A stretch of DNA of 64,000 bases from Epiperipatus broadwayi (lineage: Eukaryota > Onychophora > Udeonychophora > Euonychophora > Peripatidae): NCBI GenBank assembly GCA_028023455.1, contig JAQFVV010012419.1, positions 560,001 to 624,000 of the forward strand, read 5' to 3'. Both the position numbers and the translations under genes were made by a program. Below, in pieces: positions 13,062-25,987 of the stretch (its first letter is position 1; every line of letters starts with the position of its first letter). The notes beneath the pieces were generated by a model that searched no databases, was not told the DNA's origin, and saw only the letters and a list, made by a program, of their open reading frames with translations.

Positions 13062-14592
13062 TGTAATGGGAATTTTTCTCTCCTTAAACTTAAGCTTTTT
13101 AAACTTTCTATTATCTATTCTATTTTACAAAACGCACATGATTTTGCAATATGTTTTTTTGGAGATCTGTTACTCAGGCAGAGGAGTAATTATGATTAAT
13201 AATTATATGTCAATCATACCCCCGGTCAAACCAAGATTTAATTAAAATATTAAACTGACAGTCACCTTTACAAACCAAAGTTGCTCCCCAGCTGCATGAA
13301 ATATGAAACATCTCATGGGGATATTTATAATGCATTTAAATCCAGGGAGCCATCCAATAGCCACATTGGAACCCATAAAATGTCATGAACATGTTTCAAG
13401 CACTTGACCCATGGCTAGTTCTTAACATGAAACCAGCTACACATTTACTTAGGTGAATGGAGGGAGAGATGTAAAATGACATTAATAATTTAAACAAATT
13501 TATTAATACATAATAATTATATATGTAATTATAAGGTAAAAATAATAAAATGTGAAACACATAGGAAATAGTATGCATGCTTATGATAACAAATTTTTAT
13601 TTCAGATAAAATTTAAAACTTTTAATAATGACGACAATGAATATTTATCTAGGATAAACACAGCACAGCTTTTGGAGTTTATTTGTGGGTTAAACATTGA
13701 CTCTGATTTCCATAGGTGTTTTTTATAGTTCTTGGTTTTTGTATGTGGATATGCACAGTTCTTGGTTTTTTTGTATGTGGGTGATTACCCCTTTTTCTCA
13801 CATCTGGTCAGTGTTTTTGGTCAATGTATTTGCAACTTAAAATAAGCTTTTTTGGTTTCTTGTTCCATGGCATGTTTTGTTAACTTAATTTGGTAGGGTG
13901 GATTGAAACATCGGCAGAAGGTGAGTTAGAGTAAATTATCATGGCATTTTGCTAATGGCACATGGGAGATGAGTGGAGGAAAACAGCTTAACACCATCTT
14001 TTAGTTCTAGCCATTCATTCTCTTTAATAGCAATAATAATCTACTAATACTCTGAACTGAACTAAACGAACTATAACTCCTAAACAATAGTGGAATGTGT
14101 GCTTTTTATACTACTCTGACCCCATCTTTTCTTGAGTTTCAACCACATTATCACATTTTATCTCTAAAAAAAATTAATTAAAATTTTACATTTCTTTATT
14201 TTTTTCATTTTTCTATTTCAGTTACAGAGATTAGCCATATTGTTCCACTAATTAGTCTGGAATCTTAATCTCCAGAGCCTGGTTAGTTTTGTACAAACTA
14301 TTTTAATTTAATCATAAGAACTTTTTACTTTTTTAATTTAAATACTTTTTTCAAAGAGTATTTTTAATAGGATTATAAAATAAAAGTATATAAAAGAAAG
14401 ACAAGTTACAATTATTAACTAATTCATAACTTATCTCTATATTTTCCTTCTATTTTTTTAACTTTTACACTTTCAAACTATTGAAATATTATTATTTTAA
14501 TTTTATATTTTTTTAATAAAAAAAAAACAAGTAAATTATGTAACTCATATTTACACACACTTGTGCAACATGTGCATATTCATACTGTTACA
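13062..14592 (-). repeat. 5' LTR of element G
   Basis: Direct repeat partner of 8725-10255 with the same length. Its minus-strand start, TGTAACAG, abuts ATATAT. Confidence 0.85.
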
Positions 14593-14601
14593 ATATATAT
14601 A

Positions 14602-14897
14602 GTTGAATTATACATAACTCAAAATAATAGACACCTGATTTGAATGCAATTTAATTTAATATCAAAATCGATTTTCATTCACAAATGAACCTTCTCAAGA
14701 TGCCATTTTTAAAATTAATTATGTGACAATAAATGTTCTACAGTTTTATACACTCTCTAGTGGTCATCACTAACAATAAACCCATGAAAAATGATGTCTT
14801 GACAACATTCATTTGTGAACGAAAATCGATTTTCATATTAAATTAATTTGCATAAAAACCAGTTATCTATTATTTAGAGTTATATATAATTTGATTG
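14602..14897. mobile_element. MITE with inverted repeats of about 100 bp
   Basis: Arms of roughly 105 bp (about 14602-14710 and 14787-14897) are imperfect reverse complements. Both carry AAAATCGATTTTC, TTCACAAATGAA and an AACTCxAAATAATAGA block, and the ends resemble GAATTATACATAACTC. There is no coding capacity. The pattern suits a non-autonomous cut-and-paste element, perhaps of the Tc1/mariner group, but the target duplication is blurred by the AT tract next to LTR G. Confidence 0.65.
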
Positions 14898-14965
14898 ATT
14901 AAGTGTTTATAAGTTTTTGACAACATTATGGTCATATAACTGTACTGGAAAATGACTATAAAATG

Positions 14966-15357
<392 letters not shown>

Positions 15358-18300
15358 TTATTAGTTTTGGGGCTGAACCATGTATTATTTTTTATTACAT
15401 ACCAATATTTTAATGGACTAGCATCCGCCATTGTCAAGGTTGACATAATATATAAATACAAGTAAGACTTAATCAATAGGCAGACAACAAATATTAAGAT
15501 CATGGAATTATGGGAAAGTTGACCTTTCAAAGTATTAGTTGACAAGGACTATGAGGATAGTTGAAACTGCTCCTAAGTGATGTTTATATTTTTTGTTCTT
15601 TTTAACACACTTTAATTAGTGTATTTTCTAATATATATATATATAGTGACCTTCTGAATGGGTGCTAGTAATTAAACTATATTGTATCAGTGGTGAATTG
15701 CATTGTACTAAAAAAAATGAAATAGTCTTAAAATTTAAAAAATTTTATATTAATGGTCCAAAAATTTATATGTGAGTCACCTGTGCATTTTGGTTCACAA
15801 TTTTGCAAGCATTTATTCTTATTATTATATTTGATAAAGTGTTTAATGCAAAAAAAAAGAGAGGGATGGATTATTACAGAAAGTGTTGTGATAATAGTTA
15901 GACTGATGCAAAGTTATTTTATTTATGTATAAGATAGTGTTGGTGTTTGTTTGAATGGTTTTCTGATTTATTATTCATTGACACCCATCCATTTACCAAT
16001 ATTATAATCAGTAAAATATGTTTAACCCATAGCAATATCAATTATATTTAGTCAGGATAATTTAACATTTGTGCAGCAGTATGTGTGTATGCAGGTATGT
16101 CTGTGTTATGTTTCATTTCATTTCCATATTTTAATTACAATAAACAATATTACATTCACAATAAATCCTTTAAATTACAGTAATTATCTTTAATAATTTT
16201 GCAAAAAAATATATTTTTAAGTCATCAATGGATATTTGAATTGGTGAATTATTAAGCAAATGAAATAATATTATCAATCTTTTTTTATTATTTAATAGTT
16301 AATTAATATTCATTTGTTTTAAGTTTGTAAAAAGTTATTTTTTTTGTTTTATTTGACTTGATTCAATTGTGAAGGTCAAAATGATTTTTTTTTATGAAGA
16401 GATTTCTTGCATATTCAATTAGCTCATAAGTGGAAAGGGTAGAGTTGACCTTTGGAGCAAAAAATGACCTTTTGATGGAAGGAAGGGATATCTATTTAAC
16501 TAATAGTCACTAGTAAAATTTGTTCATTATTATTAGTGTAACCATTGCCTTAGTTCATTTTGCCTGTGACAAGTGTATATCTCTTCCAGAAGTCAAGTTA
16601 ATTTTAAAAACTCCAAAGTAAATTTTAAAAAGGTCATAGGAAAATTCTAGTTACCAGAAAGTCTTCAATTAGAATGTCTGGCTAAAATATAAAGAAAAAG
16701 ATATATCAATTTCGTTCTTTTGCCCAGTTTAAACATTTAAATTAACGCTCTCATATTTATTTTCATTCTAAAATGTCTATCTACATTATTAAATTTATGC
16801 TACTTTATTTATTTGTATTTATTATTATTAAGAAGAAAGTTAAAGTGGTGAACTCTCTAACCTGCTAACTAGACTGTGTGACTTTTATAATACTTTGTGG
16901 AAACATATGCAGAACGATTTTATCTTCAGCTCTCAGTTAAACTTATATTTTACTTCTATACAAGTTAAATTAAAATTAACAGCATGCATGTATTTTATTC
17001 TGCTATACGTGAAATTATTACTGAATGACAACTTTTTCTTTTATCTATGCTTATGAAATAAAATATGTTTTATTTAAGAATAAATATGTAACTTATAAAG
17101 GATTAATTAATTACTACTATTTATAGAATGTGCATATGCTTAAGTCGGATAGAAGGATGCTAGTATCGATGTATGTATTATAAAAACAAAATATTATTGC
17201 TTAAGGAATCACAAATTTTATATGAACAATTAATTTGCAATGACTAAAATTTATTATGCCTGTGCTAGCTTACAACTTATAGGGAAAACAAATGCTCTCC
17301 AGGAAATCTGTTGAAAGCTATTGTTAAGTTAAAGATTACTGCAGAATGAATTAAATAATTATTATAGTACAAATACAACTGAAACTATCTTTTCATATTA
17401 TTGTCATTATAAAAATTTATTACTTACGTGCTATATAAGTAAACTCTATTAGCTTTTGCTAAGAACTTTGGAGATTACTAAATTAAGTTTGAATTATAAC
17501 TGTTTTTGTCCTACAGTAATTTAATTTTATGTTTCATATTCTTATTAAACATTTGGATTTTATCTCCGTATAGTTCAGTAAACTTGGTAAAGGAACTTTG
17601 CAAGTGAATTTTTTTTTAGTTTAAAAGAAGAGTGACTTTTATTTTTTTTTCTTATATTTATTGTTAATGGTATATATCATAGATAGTTAAACAGATTTAT
17701 TGTTATATTTTACTTGTATAGGTATGCTATTTTTTTTTTGAACTTCTAGAACATCACGGAGAAGTGTATTCACAAATTGTGAATATGCTGGTAACTTAAA
17801 TATGATTTGTTTTCTTTTACGAAGATGAAATATGTATATTTTTGGGTATATGCTTAAAGGGAGGTGTTTAGTTTATTATATATTTTTTTCTTTATCTCAA
17901 GTAGCGAGTATATGAAAGAAATATTATATCGGAGATAGCAAAGAAATCTCGTTCATAATAATAATTATTATTTAATTTTTGAAACAACTGAAAGTCTATT
18001 CTAAGTTAAAAGTTTGTACTTTTAATGTATCATTTACTCACTGTAGTGTTTGCATATTACATAATTTAAAATTATTTTTTATACTCTTACATATGCATAT
18101 GTGTGTCTATCTTGTGCAATTATTTTATTTAAGTAATAAACATTCAGTTTTATAGTCATTTTTTCATATAAATTCCGGATAATGTTGTATTCTAAAAGAA
18201 GTGAAGGGATGAGTAATTTATCTGTATGTATTTATCTACCAGCATATAGTGTTAGATAGGTAGAAGAATTATGGAAAAGGAAATTATTCTTGACACGTTC

Positions 18301-20319
18301 TATGTTTGTAGGGATGAAAGATTTCCCCCCTTTTGTATATTTTAAATATTTTGCCATGAGTAGAGTGGGGTATTCTATATTGTATATGTACATATTATGA
18401 AATGATATTTATGAAGTTAAGTGATATTTTCCTATTGTTCTGATGATAAGAAAGGTTCCACACCAATAGCATATTTTGGATTTAGATAAATTGTTGTAGA
18501 TTTATTAACTAAAGAGTTTAATTACTCCTCATGTGCTTGAATTTCTTTTGAACATTTAGTTTGTATGATCATAAAAACATAGCTCTGTGTAATTCAGTTA
18601 GTGGCTGAATAAATAGTTAAATTAAATTCTTTATTGAATATTAGAGTGGATATACTGTCCTATTTTGTTGGTTGGTCTATGACATTGTCCAAAATTAAAT
18701 AATTAAACCACTAAACATCACATCCATTGATTGCTCTTGTTAGCACAAGATGGCACTACTATACGGAGAGTTTTGCTTTGTTTTGAATTGTTTAATTAAA
18801 TAATTATTTAATAATTCCTAAATAAATTGATAATATGTAGAAAAGATTGTTTTCTTTTATTATTGCTTAAGGTGTGACACACACGCATAATGTAAATAAT
18901 GTCGTGGGATATAAAAGTATGATATTGTTAAATTTAAAACAGGAAACTAATGTTTTAAAACATGTCATATTAATTTGTCACGTGTTATAAATCATCAAAT
19001 CATCCGAATGAGTATGATTTTATTGCTATGCATAGTTGAGTTATTTAAAGCTGCTCTCTTGATAGCCAAATGTATTAATTTGTTTTATTCCAACAATTGA
19101 TAATATACCCTTTCAAAAGTGTATATTGTGTCCATAATATAATATATTATTTATTCAGTGTTGCATATGAAAATGTTTAGATAGCCCAGATATTCAAAGT
19201 CAGAATATTTAAGTCTTATTTGTTTGTTAATTTGCATTCATAAGTGTATAAATAATAAATAGTGTAACATGTAATAGGGATAATCCCAAACTTATGTTCA
19301 TAGATTTATTTGTAGATCCCAAGATTACGATAAATAATTTTATTGTGAACTGATTACAGTTAATTAAAGCTTTAAGTGTAAATAAGTGCTTTATTTATTA
19401 AACAAAAACTGTTTTGAGTTATTCTTATATGCATTCGTATTCTAGTTTCCACATCTCCACATCTCATACATCTATTACAAAATAAGTACATTGTTTTGTA
19501 GCTCTGATAATAAATATGCTGAAATCTGATAATATTGTTTACTTGATCCAGGCATTACATGAAATATTTTACCACTTGATGAACTGATAACAGGTTGCCT
19601 AGATAGTGTATTATTTAGATGATGATGTGAGATTAAAAGATACCCTATTTCCTTCGTTATCTAATTGCTAGCCCAGTAAAACATTATTCAATTTATTTCA
19701 TTATATTTTATTATAATTTAGAGTTTTAAATTACTGGCTAATATAGTTTTTTAGTCTAACTGTGTTATAGATTCCCTGAGATCTGATGTTATATTCCTAG
19801 ATTAACATTAATTCAGCTATTTATATTAGGATGGGCTGAACAATAGAGTTATTTAGTGTTATGCTTTTCTATTCTGTCAGAGTTGTATTGAGCTAATATG
19901 GAGTATAACTGGATGATGGAAGAGATTAAATTGAAATTATATTTTGTTAGATGGAATAAATAAAACTCTGCTAGCCTGTATCATTTGGTTAATTAATAAA
20001 TAAGGTTTTTATTTGATAGTTTATAGTATTTCTTCCTTCATTTATTTATATTCTATATGTTATGAACTTCCTGTAACCTCCCACTGAGCGAAGCTGTAAG
20101 ATAAACATAAGTAAAAGAGTCTCAGTATCAAGTGTAAATCAAATAAAGTGTTAAATTATTCTATTCATTAATAGAATTAGCGCCCTGGGCTTTTGCTCGC
20201 ATAATGTATAAAAGCAGTGTTGTGTGTGTGGGTTACTATATATATATATGTGTGTGTGTAATATAGAATAAGTATACCAGCACAAATATGGGCTTTCTGT
20301 GATTATGATAGATTCATAT
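15358..20319. other. AT-rich stretch without recognisable genes
   Basis: About 5 kb with no convincing coding region on either strand and no repeat recognised from elsewhere in the window. Short AT and TG/TA tracts occur near 15630 and 20235. Host intron or intergenic DNA is the simplest reading. Confidence 0.55.
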
Positions 20320-20929
20320 TGCTGAATATGCAATATAGAAATTAATCAATGCGCATTTTATGTTAAAAAAAATAAAGACTGAAATAGTTGAGAATAGTCT
20401 AAAGTATGTGCATTTATCAATGTAAATATAACTTATGAGATATTAAACTAATTAAAATTTAACATAAAAGATCAGCTATAATGATAAACATTAAAAATAG
20501 CTCCACTAGTAAATCAAATTAAAGGTCAGTTCAACTACTGATTAAATTCCAGGCAAGAACAAAAAAGACTTTAAATAAATAAATAAGAACTATTGTTATA
20601 CAAAAAAACAAATGTGGTTTGAGTATTGACCACCATGTGAAATAGTCATCAACCAGTCAGGGTATAGGAACAAGTAGCACAGAAAAACAGATAACAGTTG
20701 GATAACAAAAAAGGACAATACTTGCTGAATGGAGTTCTAGAAGAATGGATGTGTTTTTCCTCTGGCAATTTTTGCCAGTCTTTTGCTTCACCTAGCCTCT
20801 GGAAAACCTATCACCAAGCACACTAGATAGTCTGGGGACCATAGTGTGAGATCACTTGTGTGCATGGTATCATGTGTATTTAACATAAATAATCATTATT
20901 TTATATAACTGTTTGTCATTGGAACTAAT
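20320..20929 (+). repeat. LTR F, 5' part of the split 5' LTR
   Basis: Starts TGCTGAATATGC and follows 37131-37718 closely (AAAGACTGAAATAGTTGAGAA, AATCATTATTTTATATAACTG), ending at GGAACTAAT, where an AT tract begins. If the split-LTR reading is wrong, this is a truncated solo LTR. Confidence 0.8.
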
Positions 20930-20954
20930 ATATATATATATATATATATATATA

Positions 20955-23900
20955 GTAACGAGATGGGGGTGGATGATTGGGGAATAAATAAGTGAACCTG
21001 GGGTGATGGGAAATCATCATCCACCCCAAGTCAATACAAAATGAAATATTTACAAAAGTGTATATAAGTAATATAGTATTTTATAAGAGCATGAGATTAG
21101 AGATCTCTGAGATCATTGATGGAAAGATCAGCCAGCTAACTCAGAAGAGCAACTAAAAGCATAATTATAAATTCAACCAGCATTATAAAGTAATAGTAAG
21201 TATAATTCAAATAGCATTCATCATCATTAATGGGAATAAACAAATCAGTACAATAAATCAATATAAAATTAACAGTCCACCTTGTGACTGGATTGGAAAT
21301 GGGTCTTCTGTAAACCAGGCTAACTATTGAGCCTTTGCCAGTTTGGGCAATTATGTAAACATAACATGGATGCACCAACTAAGTGTGAATCCATTAGAAT
21401 ACATAACTAGAAAAATCTAAACAATAATGCTGGGACATTAAAACATGCTGATCATCATCAATGCTTAGGCCACTTGTAATGGCCAACTATAAACTTAACT
21501 TCTAATAAGGTTAAACTAAATAAAAGATAGTGCATGGGCTTTAAGGAGTATCCTCTTTTGCACCAACCAGGATGATGATTGATCATCACTGGATGCCCCA
21601 AAAGCACTAAGTACACATCCTCATTTATATATTCATCCCGTGCTCGAATCTAGCTCAGAGAACACAAGCTCTATTACAGTATGTGACCAAGAGATGATGG
21701 AAACCATTTTTAACAATTAAATACAGGTTTATTAATAACAAAAAAAATGATTAAGGTCTTATAAGGGTTCAGATTTTGAAAGATACACAATAATAAAGTC
21801 ATCCCTCTGTAATTTACAAGATTACTACAAAATTTAAGTTATTATATTAATTGCATTATTTCTTAATGGGTATCTATAAATGCACACATATATCCATACA
21901 CAGATGTGCATTTTATAATACATGATTAAGACATTGCAATTAACATAAAATAATTATTAAAAAAATGATTAAATTTTACATATGTGTTATAATTGACAAT
22001 ATACGCACACATTCGTGTGTGTGCATGAAATTTCTGAACATATTTAACTTTTACATAAAAATAATACATGATTAAGCTTTCAAATTATATTTTAAATAAT
22101 ACAAATACTTATGCCAGATTTACTACAACACGCATATAGAATTGCACAGAGTATTAACAAATTTAAATTTTTAAATTTGTCAAATAATAAATAACCATAC
22201 TTTTATAATTAATAATTTCATTTTGAATATACATAAAATTTACATATATACGTGTGTATCAATATTAAAAAAAAATCAGTTTATCAAATTCTATTATCGC
22301 TTTCTTTTATTCTTTTAAAAAAATATATAGTCAATTTTCCAGAGGTTAGAAAGCTTTTATTAGGTTACCTCTTAACTAATTATAAATGTTTTTAAATTAA
22401 AATATATAGATTTAAAATGTCCATCAAATGAATTATTGAAAAACAATTCACTTTTGTATGCAAGTTTATCTGTGCTTCTCTTCGCATTTGTAGACATAGC
22501 AGCATAGTATAAGTACTTCTTTATTCATACTGGTGTTTTTCTTGGGCAAGTTGTTTTTTGGTCAATCCAGATTTGTTGTCATTATCAGGTAAAAGTATAT
22601 AATTCAGGTATGGTTGGCTTTCTCCCTTCTGTAGTCAGTTTCACTTATACTTGAATTTTGTAAGTTTTGGGTCACCAAGCTGTTTTCCAGAACACATTTA
22701 AGACTATGAATTAAAAAGAATATTGCCCCATTTCCTCCATGTAAATTCAAACTCCTGCTAAAGAAAACAGTCTACTATCTTGCCTTCTTACATCCTTGTG
22801 GCAGTTCTCTTGATAATTATTCTAGCCATCTTTGCAGCTAGCTTTATTATGGCCATTTTCTGCTACAGTTACCAACTCTTCACAAAATATTTTAGCCAAC
22901 TTTACAGCTAGCTCTTCTGCTAACTCTTACGAAACTGCAAGCCAAACTAACTGATATTTTTTTATCAGTCTTTTATAACCTTTGGGTAGGTCAGGTGACA
23001 AAAACACAGTGGCTGTTTTCAATTAACTTTAATCCATTTGAAAACAACTGTAAATTTCTATCAAAAAAAAGTGTGATTTTCATGTTTTTACTTTAATCTT
23101 TGGAATTTGACCAAAGGTGTGATAATCCTTTAGAATTTTTAATCTAAAAAGATTTTTAACTACATAGTAGAAATGCAAACAAGCATTAATTAAAAAAGAT
23201 ATTTTATACAAGAATTAATTAAAATATTTTAAAAAATAAATTATGCTTGCTTTTTTTTTGTTGTTAATTTCAAAATTAGAATTACAAATATTATTTATCA
23301 GATCATTTTAAAATACTTATTTCACAATGAAATTTTACTTTAAACCCAGAGTTATTTAACCCTTTACTTATTATTATTTTATTTTAGGAAATATAAAAAA
23401 ATATCTACAAAAATTTATTCTAATATAGGGTATATGAGCACAGACTTTCAGATGATCCATCACTCTCCACTCTATCTAATAACACTGATACACTCAAGCA
23501 CATATATGCTGAAAAGATAAATAATCACCAATATATGTATTTCATGCTAAACCAGCAATCATCAGTTGGTCCAGATTATCATCTCCCACACATATATAAT
23601 ATAAGTTCTCAGATATATATTAAGATAGACAATCCTCATACTTTAATGGACATGTGGGGTTCAGATTGGCCTTAGGTCAACATGGGTGTGACAAGAATCT
23701 CAGCCTCAGGGTGGCCTTCGAGCATTCCATCATCAGATTTTCAATTGGATGGACGGTTGAAGAGTTGGAGTGTGTAGTAGATTGGAGCCTGTCCATTAAA
23801 GTATGAGAATTGTCTATCTTAATATTTATCTGAGCACTTATAGTATATATGTGTGGGAGATGATAATCTGGACCAACTGATGATTGCTGGTTTAGCATGA

Positions 23901-24160
23901 AATACGTATATTGGTGATTATTTATCTTTTCAGCATATATGTGCTTGAGTGTATCAGTGTTATTAGATAGAGTGGAGAGTGATGGATCATCTGAAAGTCT
24001 GTGCTCATATACCCTAAATTACATATATAGACACAGGTATATAATAAGCCTGTGTTTCAGTTAAAAATTTATTCTGTGTTTATTTCTACTTTTCCTTTAT
24101 TTTACATATATTATGCACATACACTATAATAGTGTATTTTATGTAACCCAACTGGTTACA
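20955..24160 (-). repeat. LTR of element K, left copy (family A copy 1)
   Basis: On the minus strand it starts at 24160 with TGTAACC, folding with GGGTTACA into a hairpin, and ends near 20955 with CATCTCGTTAC followed by TA instead of CA. Without the 654 bases tied to a foldback insertion (listed separately), it is about 2.55 kb, close to the right copy without its own extra segment. A tRNA-like stretch lies near 21285-21340. Confidence 0.75.
23422..24062. mobile_element. Foldback element inside left LTR K
   Basis: Absent from the mirror-image arm, so it inserted after the two arms became separate. Arms 23427-23652 and 23795-24016 are almost perfect reverse complements (about 225 bp), with a 140-base loop. 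The outer ends are AGGGTATATGAGCACAGAC and its complement. A 13-bp direct repeat, AAAAATTTATTCT, flanks the block (23409-23421, 24063-24075). A small hairpin (ACACAGG/CCTGTGT) lies in the 45 bases after the second arm. Confidence 0.8.
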
Positions 24161-25087
24161 TTGCCCCAGTCTGAAAGAAAAAGAAAATAGAAATGAAACA
24201 CATATCTAACAATATTTTACATAATCAACATATATATTCAAAATAACATTCACATCTAAATCTATGTATTCATCAATTTTGTTAGAGATCTGACAGACAT
24301 CTGATAGTTAACAGAATGAATAGTGACTTCCAATTTTGAGCTAGATAAAGAATTCAGGCATTGGACTGTAAGCACACAATGCACCATGAACACCCAGAGT
24401 GCTACCTCAAATGAGACACTATAAGCTACTACAACCCTTGATAAAGGTAATGCAAAATTATTGCAAAGCCCTCTTTCATGGAGGGTCTGGAAAATACAAA
24501 ACTATGCCCTGCTACTTTTGAGTCTTATGGGTTAGGAAATACAAGCTATGCCTTGCTCCTTTTCTTAGGAGACTTAGAGGCTGAAATCATGGCAGGACTA
24601 TGTTATCTGCTCTATCACAAACAATATGAAATATAAAAAATAGGTTGGAGCAATTAGTGGAGACATAACACCCTCAGAGTTGCATGAAACATTGTATTCT
24701 CAAGCCAATGACAAAAATCTCCATCCATCATCAAAACTGAAAATACAGCTAAACAAACTTCAACAATCAAATGCCCAATCCAATCTCCAAAATCATTGAT
24801 TTTCTATTCAACTCTAAACATGAATCTCTCCAAATATACATGAAAATTACTATTTTATACTTTATAATCATCATCAATACTCTTCTCACATATTTCACAG
24901 TAATTTTTAAAATTAATTCTGCATAAAATGCATATTTTTTTCTTTCCCAGGTGTGGTTTGAGATCAAGTTGATAATTTTGAAGTGATGACCACCAATATG
25001 AGATCATCATCATCTGTACATTGGGCAGCCATCTATAATGATTGTCACAGTACATGATCATCATAGGCCCTCAGTTAGGTAGCCATT
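24161..25087 (-). other. Interior of element K, with polypurine tract and primer site
   Basis: On the minus strand: LTR end ACA at 25088, spacer AA, then TGGCTACCTAACTGAGGG (25085-25068), a degenerate primer site close to the tRNA-Lys type once one insertion is allowed. About 0.9 kb of interior follows, then CAGACTGGGGCAA next to the 3' LTR. The inner part pairs with 25225-25987. No motif of gag or pol was recognised, so this was a short non-autonomous element or is internally deleted. Confidence 0.55.
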
Positions 25088-25224
25088 TGTAATGGGATGT
25101 GGTAATAGGAAGTGGAAGGAACATGAGGTAAACCTGGGATGATGGAAAAACCTCATCATCAACCCCCAAGTCAATATAATATAAATTACAAATTTGCATA
25201 GTATATATAAGTATAAAATGAAAA
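25088..25224 (-). repeat. Truncated 5' LTR end at the centre of element K
   Basis: The stretch starting TGTAATGGGATGTGG at 25088 resembles the outer end of the left arm: both have AACCTGGG(G/A)TGATGG, a CATCATC block, then CCCAAGTCAATA. It is followed near 25225 by the turn into the right arm. Seen on the minus strand it is the last ~137 bases of a 5' LTR. Confidence 0.6.
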
Positions 25225-25987
25225 ACAAAAAAAATATGCATTTTATGCAGAATTAATTTTAAAAATTACTATAAAATATGTGACAAGAGTATTGCTGGTC
25301 ATTATAAAATATAAAATAGTAATTTTCATGTATGTTTGGAGAGGTTCATGTTTAGAGTTAAATAGAAATTGATGATTTTGGAGATTGGATTGGGCATTTG
25401 ATTGTTGAAGTTTGTTTAGTTGTATTTTCAGTTTTGATGATGGATAGAGATTTTTGTCATTGACTTGAGGATGCAATGTTTTCATGCAACTCTGAGGGTG
25501 TTCTGTCTCCACTATTTGCTCCAACCTATTTTTTGTATTTTATATTGTTTGTCATACAGCTGTTAACATAGTCCTGCTATGATTCCAGCCTCTAAGTCTC
25601 CAAAGAAAATGAGCAAGGCATAAATTGTATTTCCCAAACCATAAGACTCAAAAGAAGCAGGACATAGTTTTGTATTTTCCAGACCCTCCATGAAAGAGGG
25701 CTTCACAATAATTTTGCATTATCTTTATCATGGGTTGTAGTAGCTTATAGTGTCACATTTGAGGTAGCACCCTAGGTGTTCATAGTGCATTGTGTACTTA
25801 CAGTGCAATGGAAGAATTCTTTAGCTATCTCAAAATTGCAAATCACTATTCTTTCTGTTAACTGTCAGATGTATGTTAGATTTCTAAAAAGTTTTGGATA
25901 TGAACTTTGTTTTGATTATGCATGTAATTAAAATATTGTTAGATAGGTGTTTTATTTCTATTTTCCTTTTCCCTCAGACTGGGGCAA
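25225..25987 (+). other. Inverted copy of the K interior with polypurine tract
   Basis: Reverse complement of 24161-24940 with scattered changes. It ends in CAGACTGGGGCAA (25975-25987) directly before the right LTR. Open frames here are short and unrecognised. Confidence 0.7.

Larger units (their letters stand above)
8725..14592 (-). mobile_element. LTR retrotransposon G, gag-only, minus strand
   Basis: Two direct repeats of equal length (1531 bp) bound an interior of about 2.8 kb. The ends read TGTAAC and GTTACA, and ATATAT lies on both sides, which fits a 4- or 6-bp target duplication in an AT tract. Orientation is minus: next to the right-hand LTR is a primer site, next to the left-hand LTR a polypurine tract, and the gag-like frames are on the minus strand. 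The interior has no sign of protease, reverse transcriptase or integrase, so the copy would have needed proteins from a relative. Confidence 0.85.

Noticed and set aside
24767-25524. Minus-strand frames of 66-93 codons near the centre of element K
   Set aside because: They fall in the inverted arms and share sequence with each other's complement; no gag or pol motif seen.
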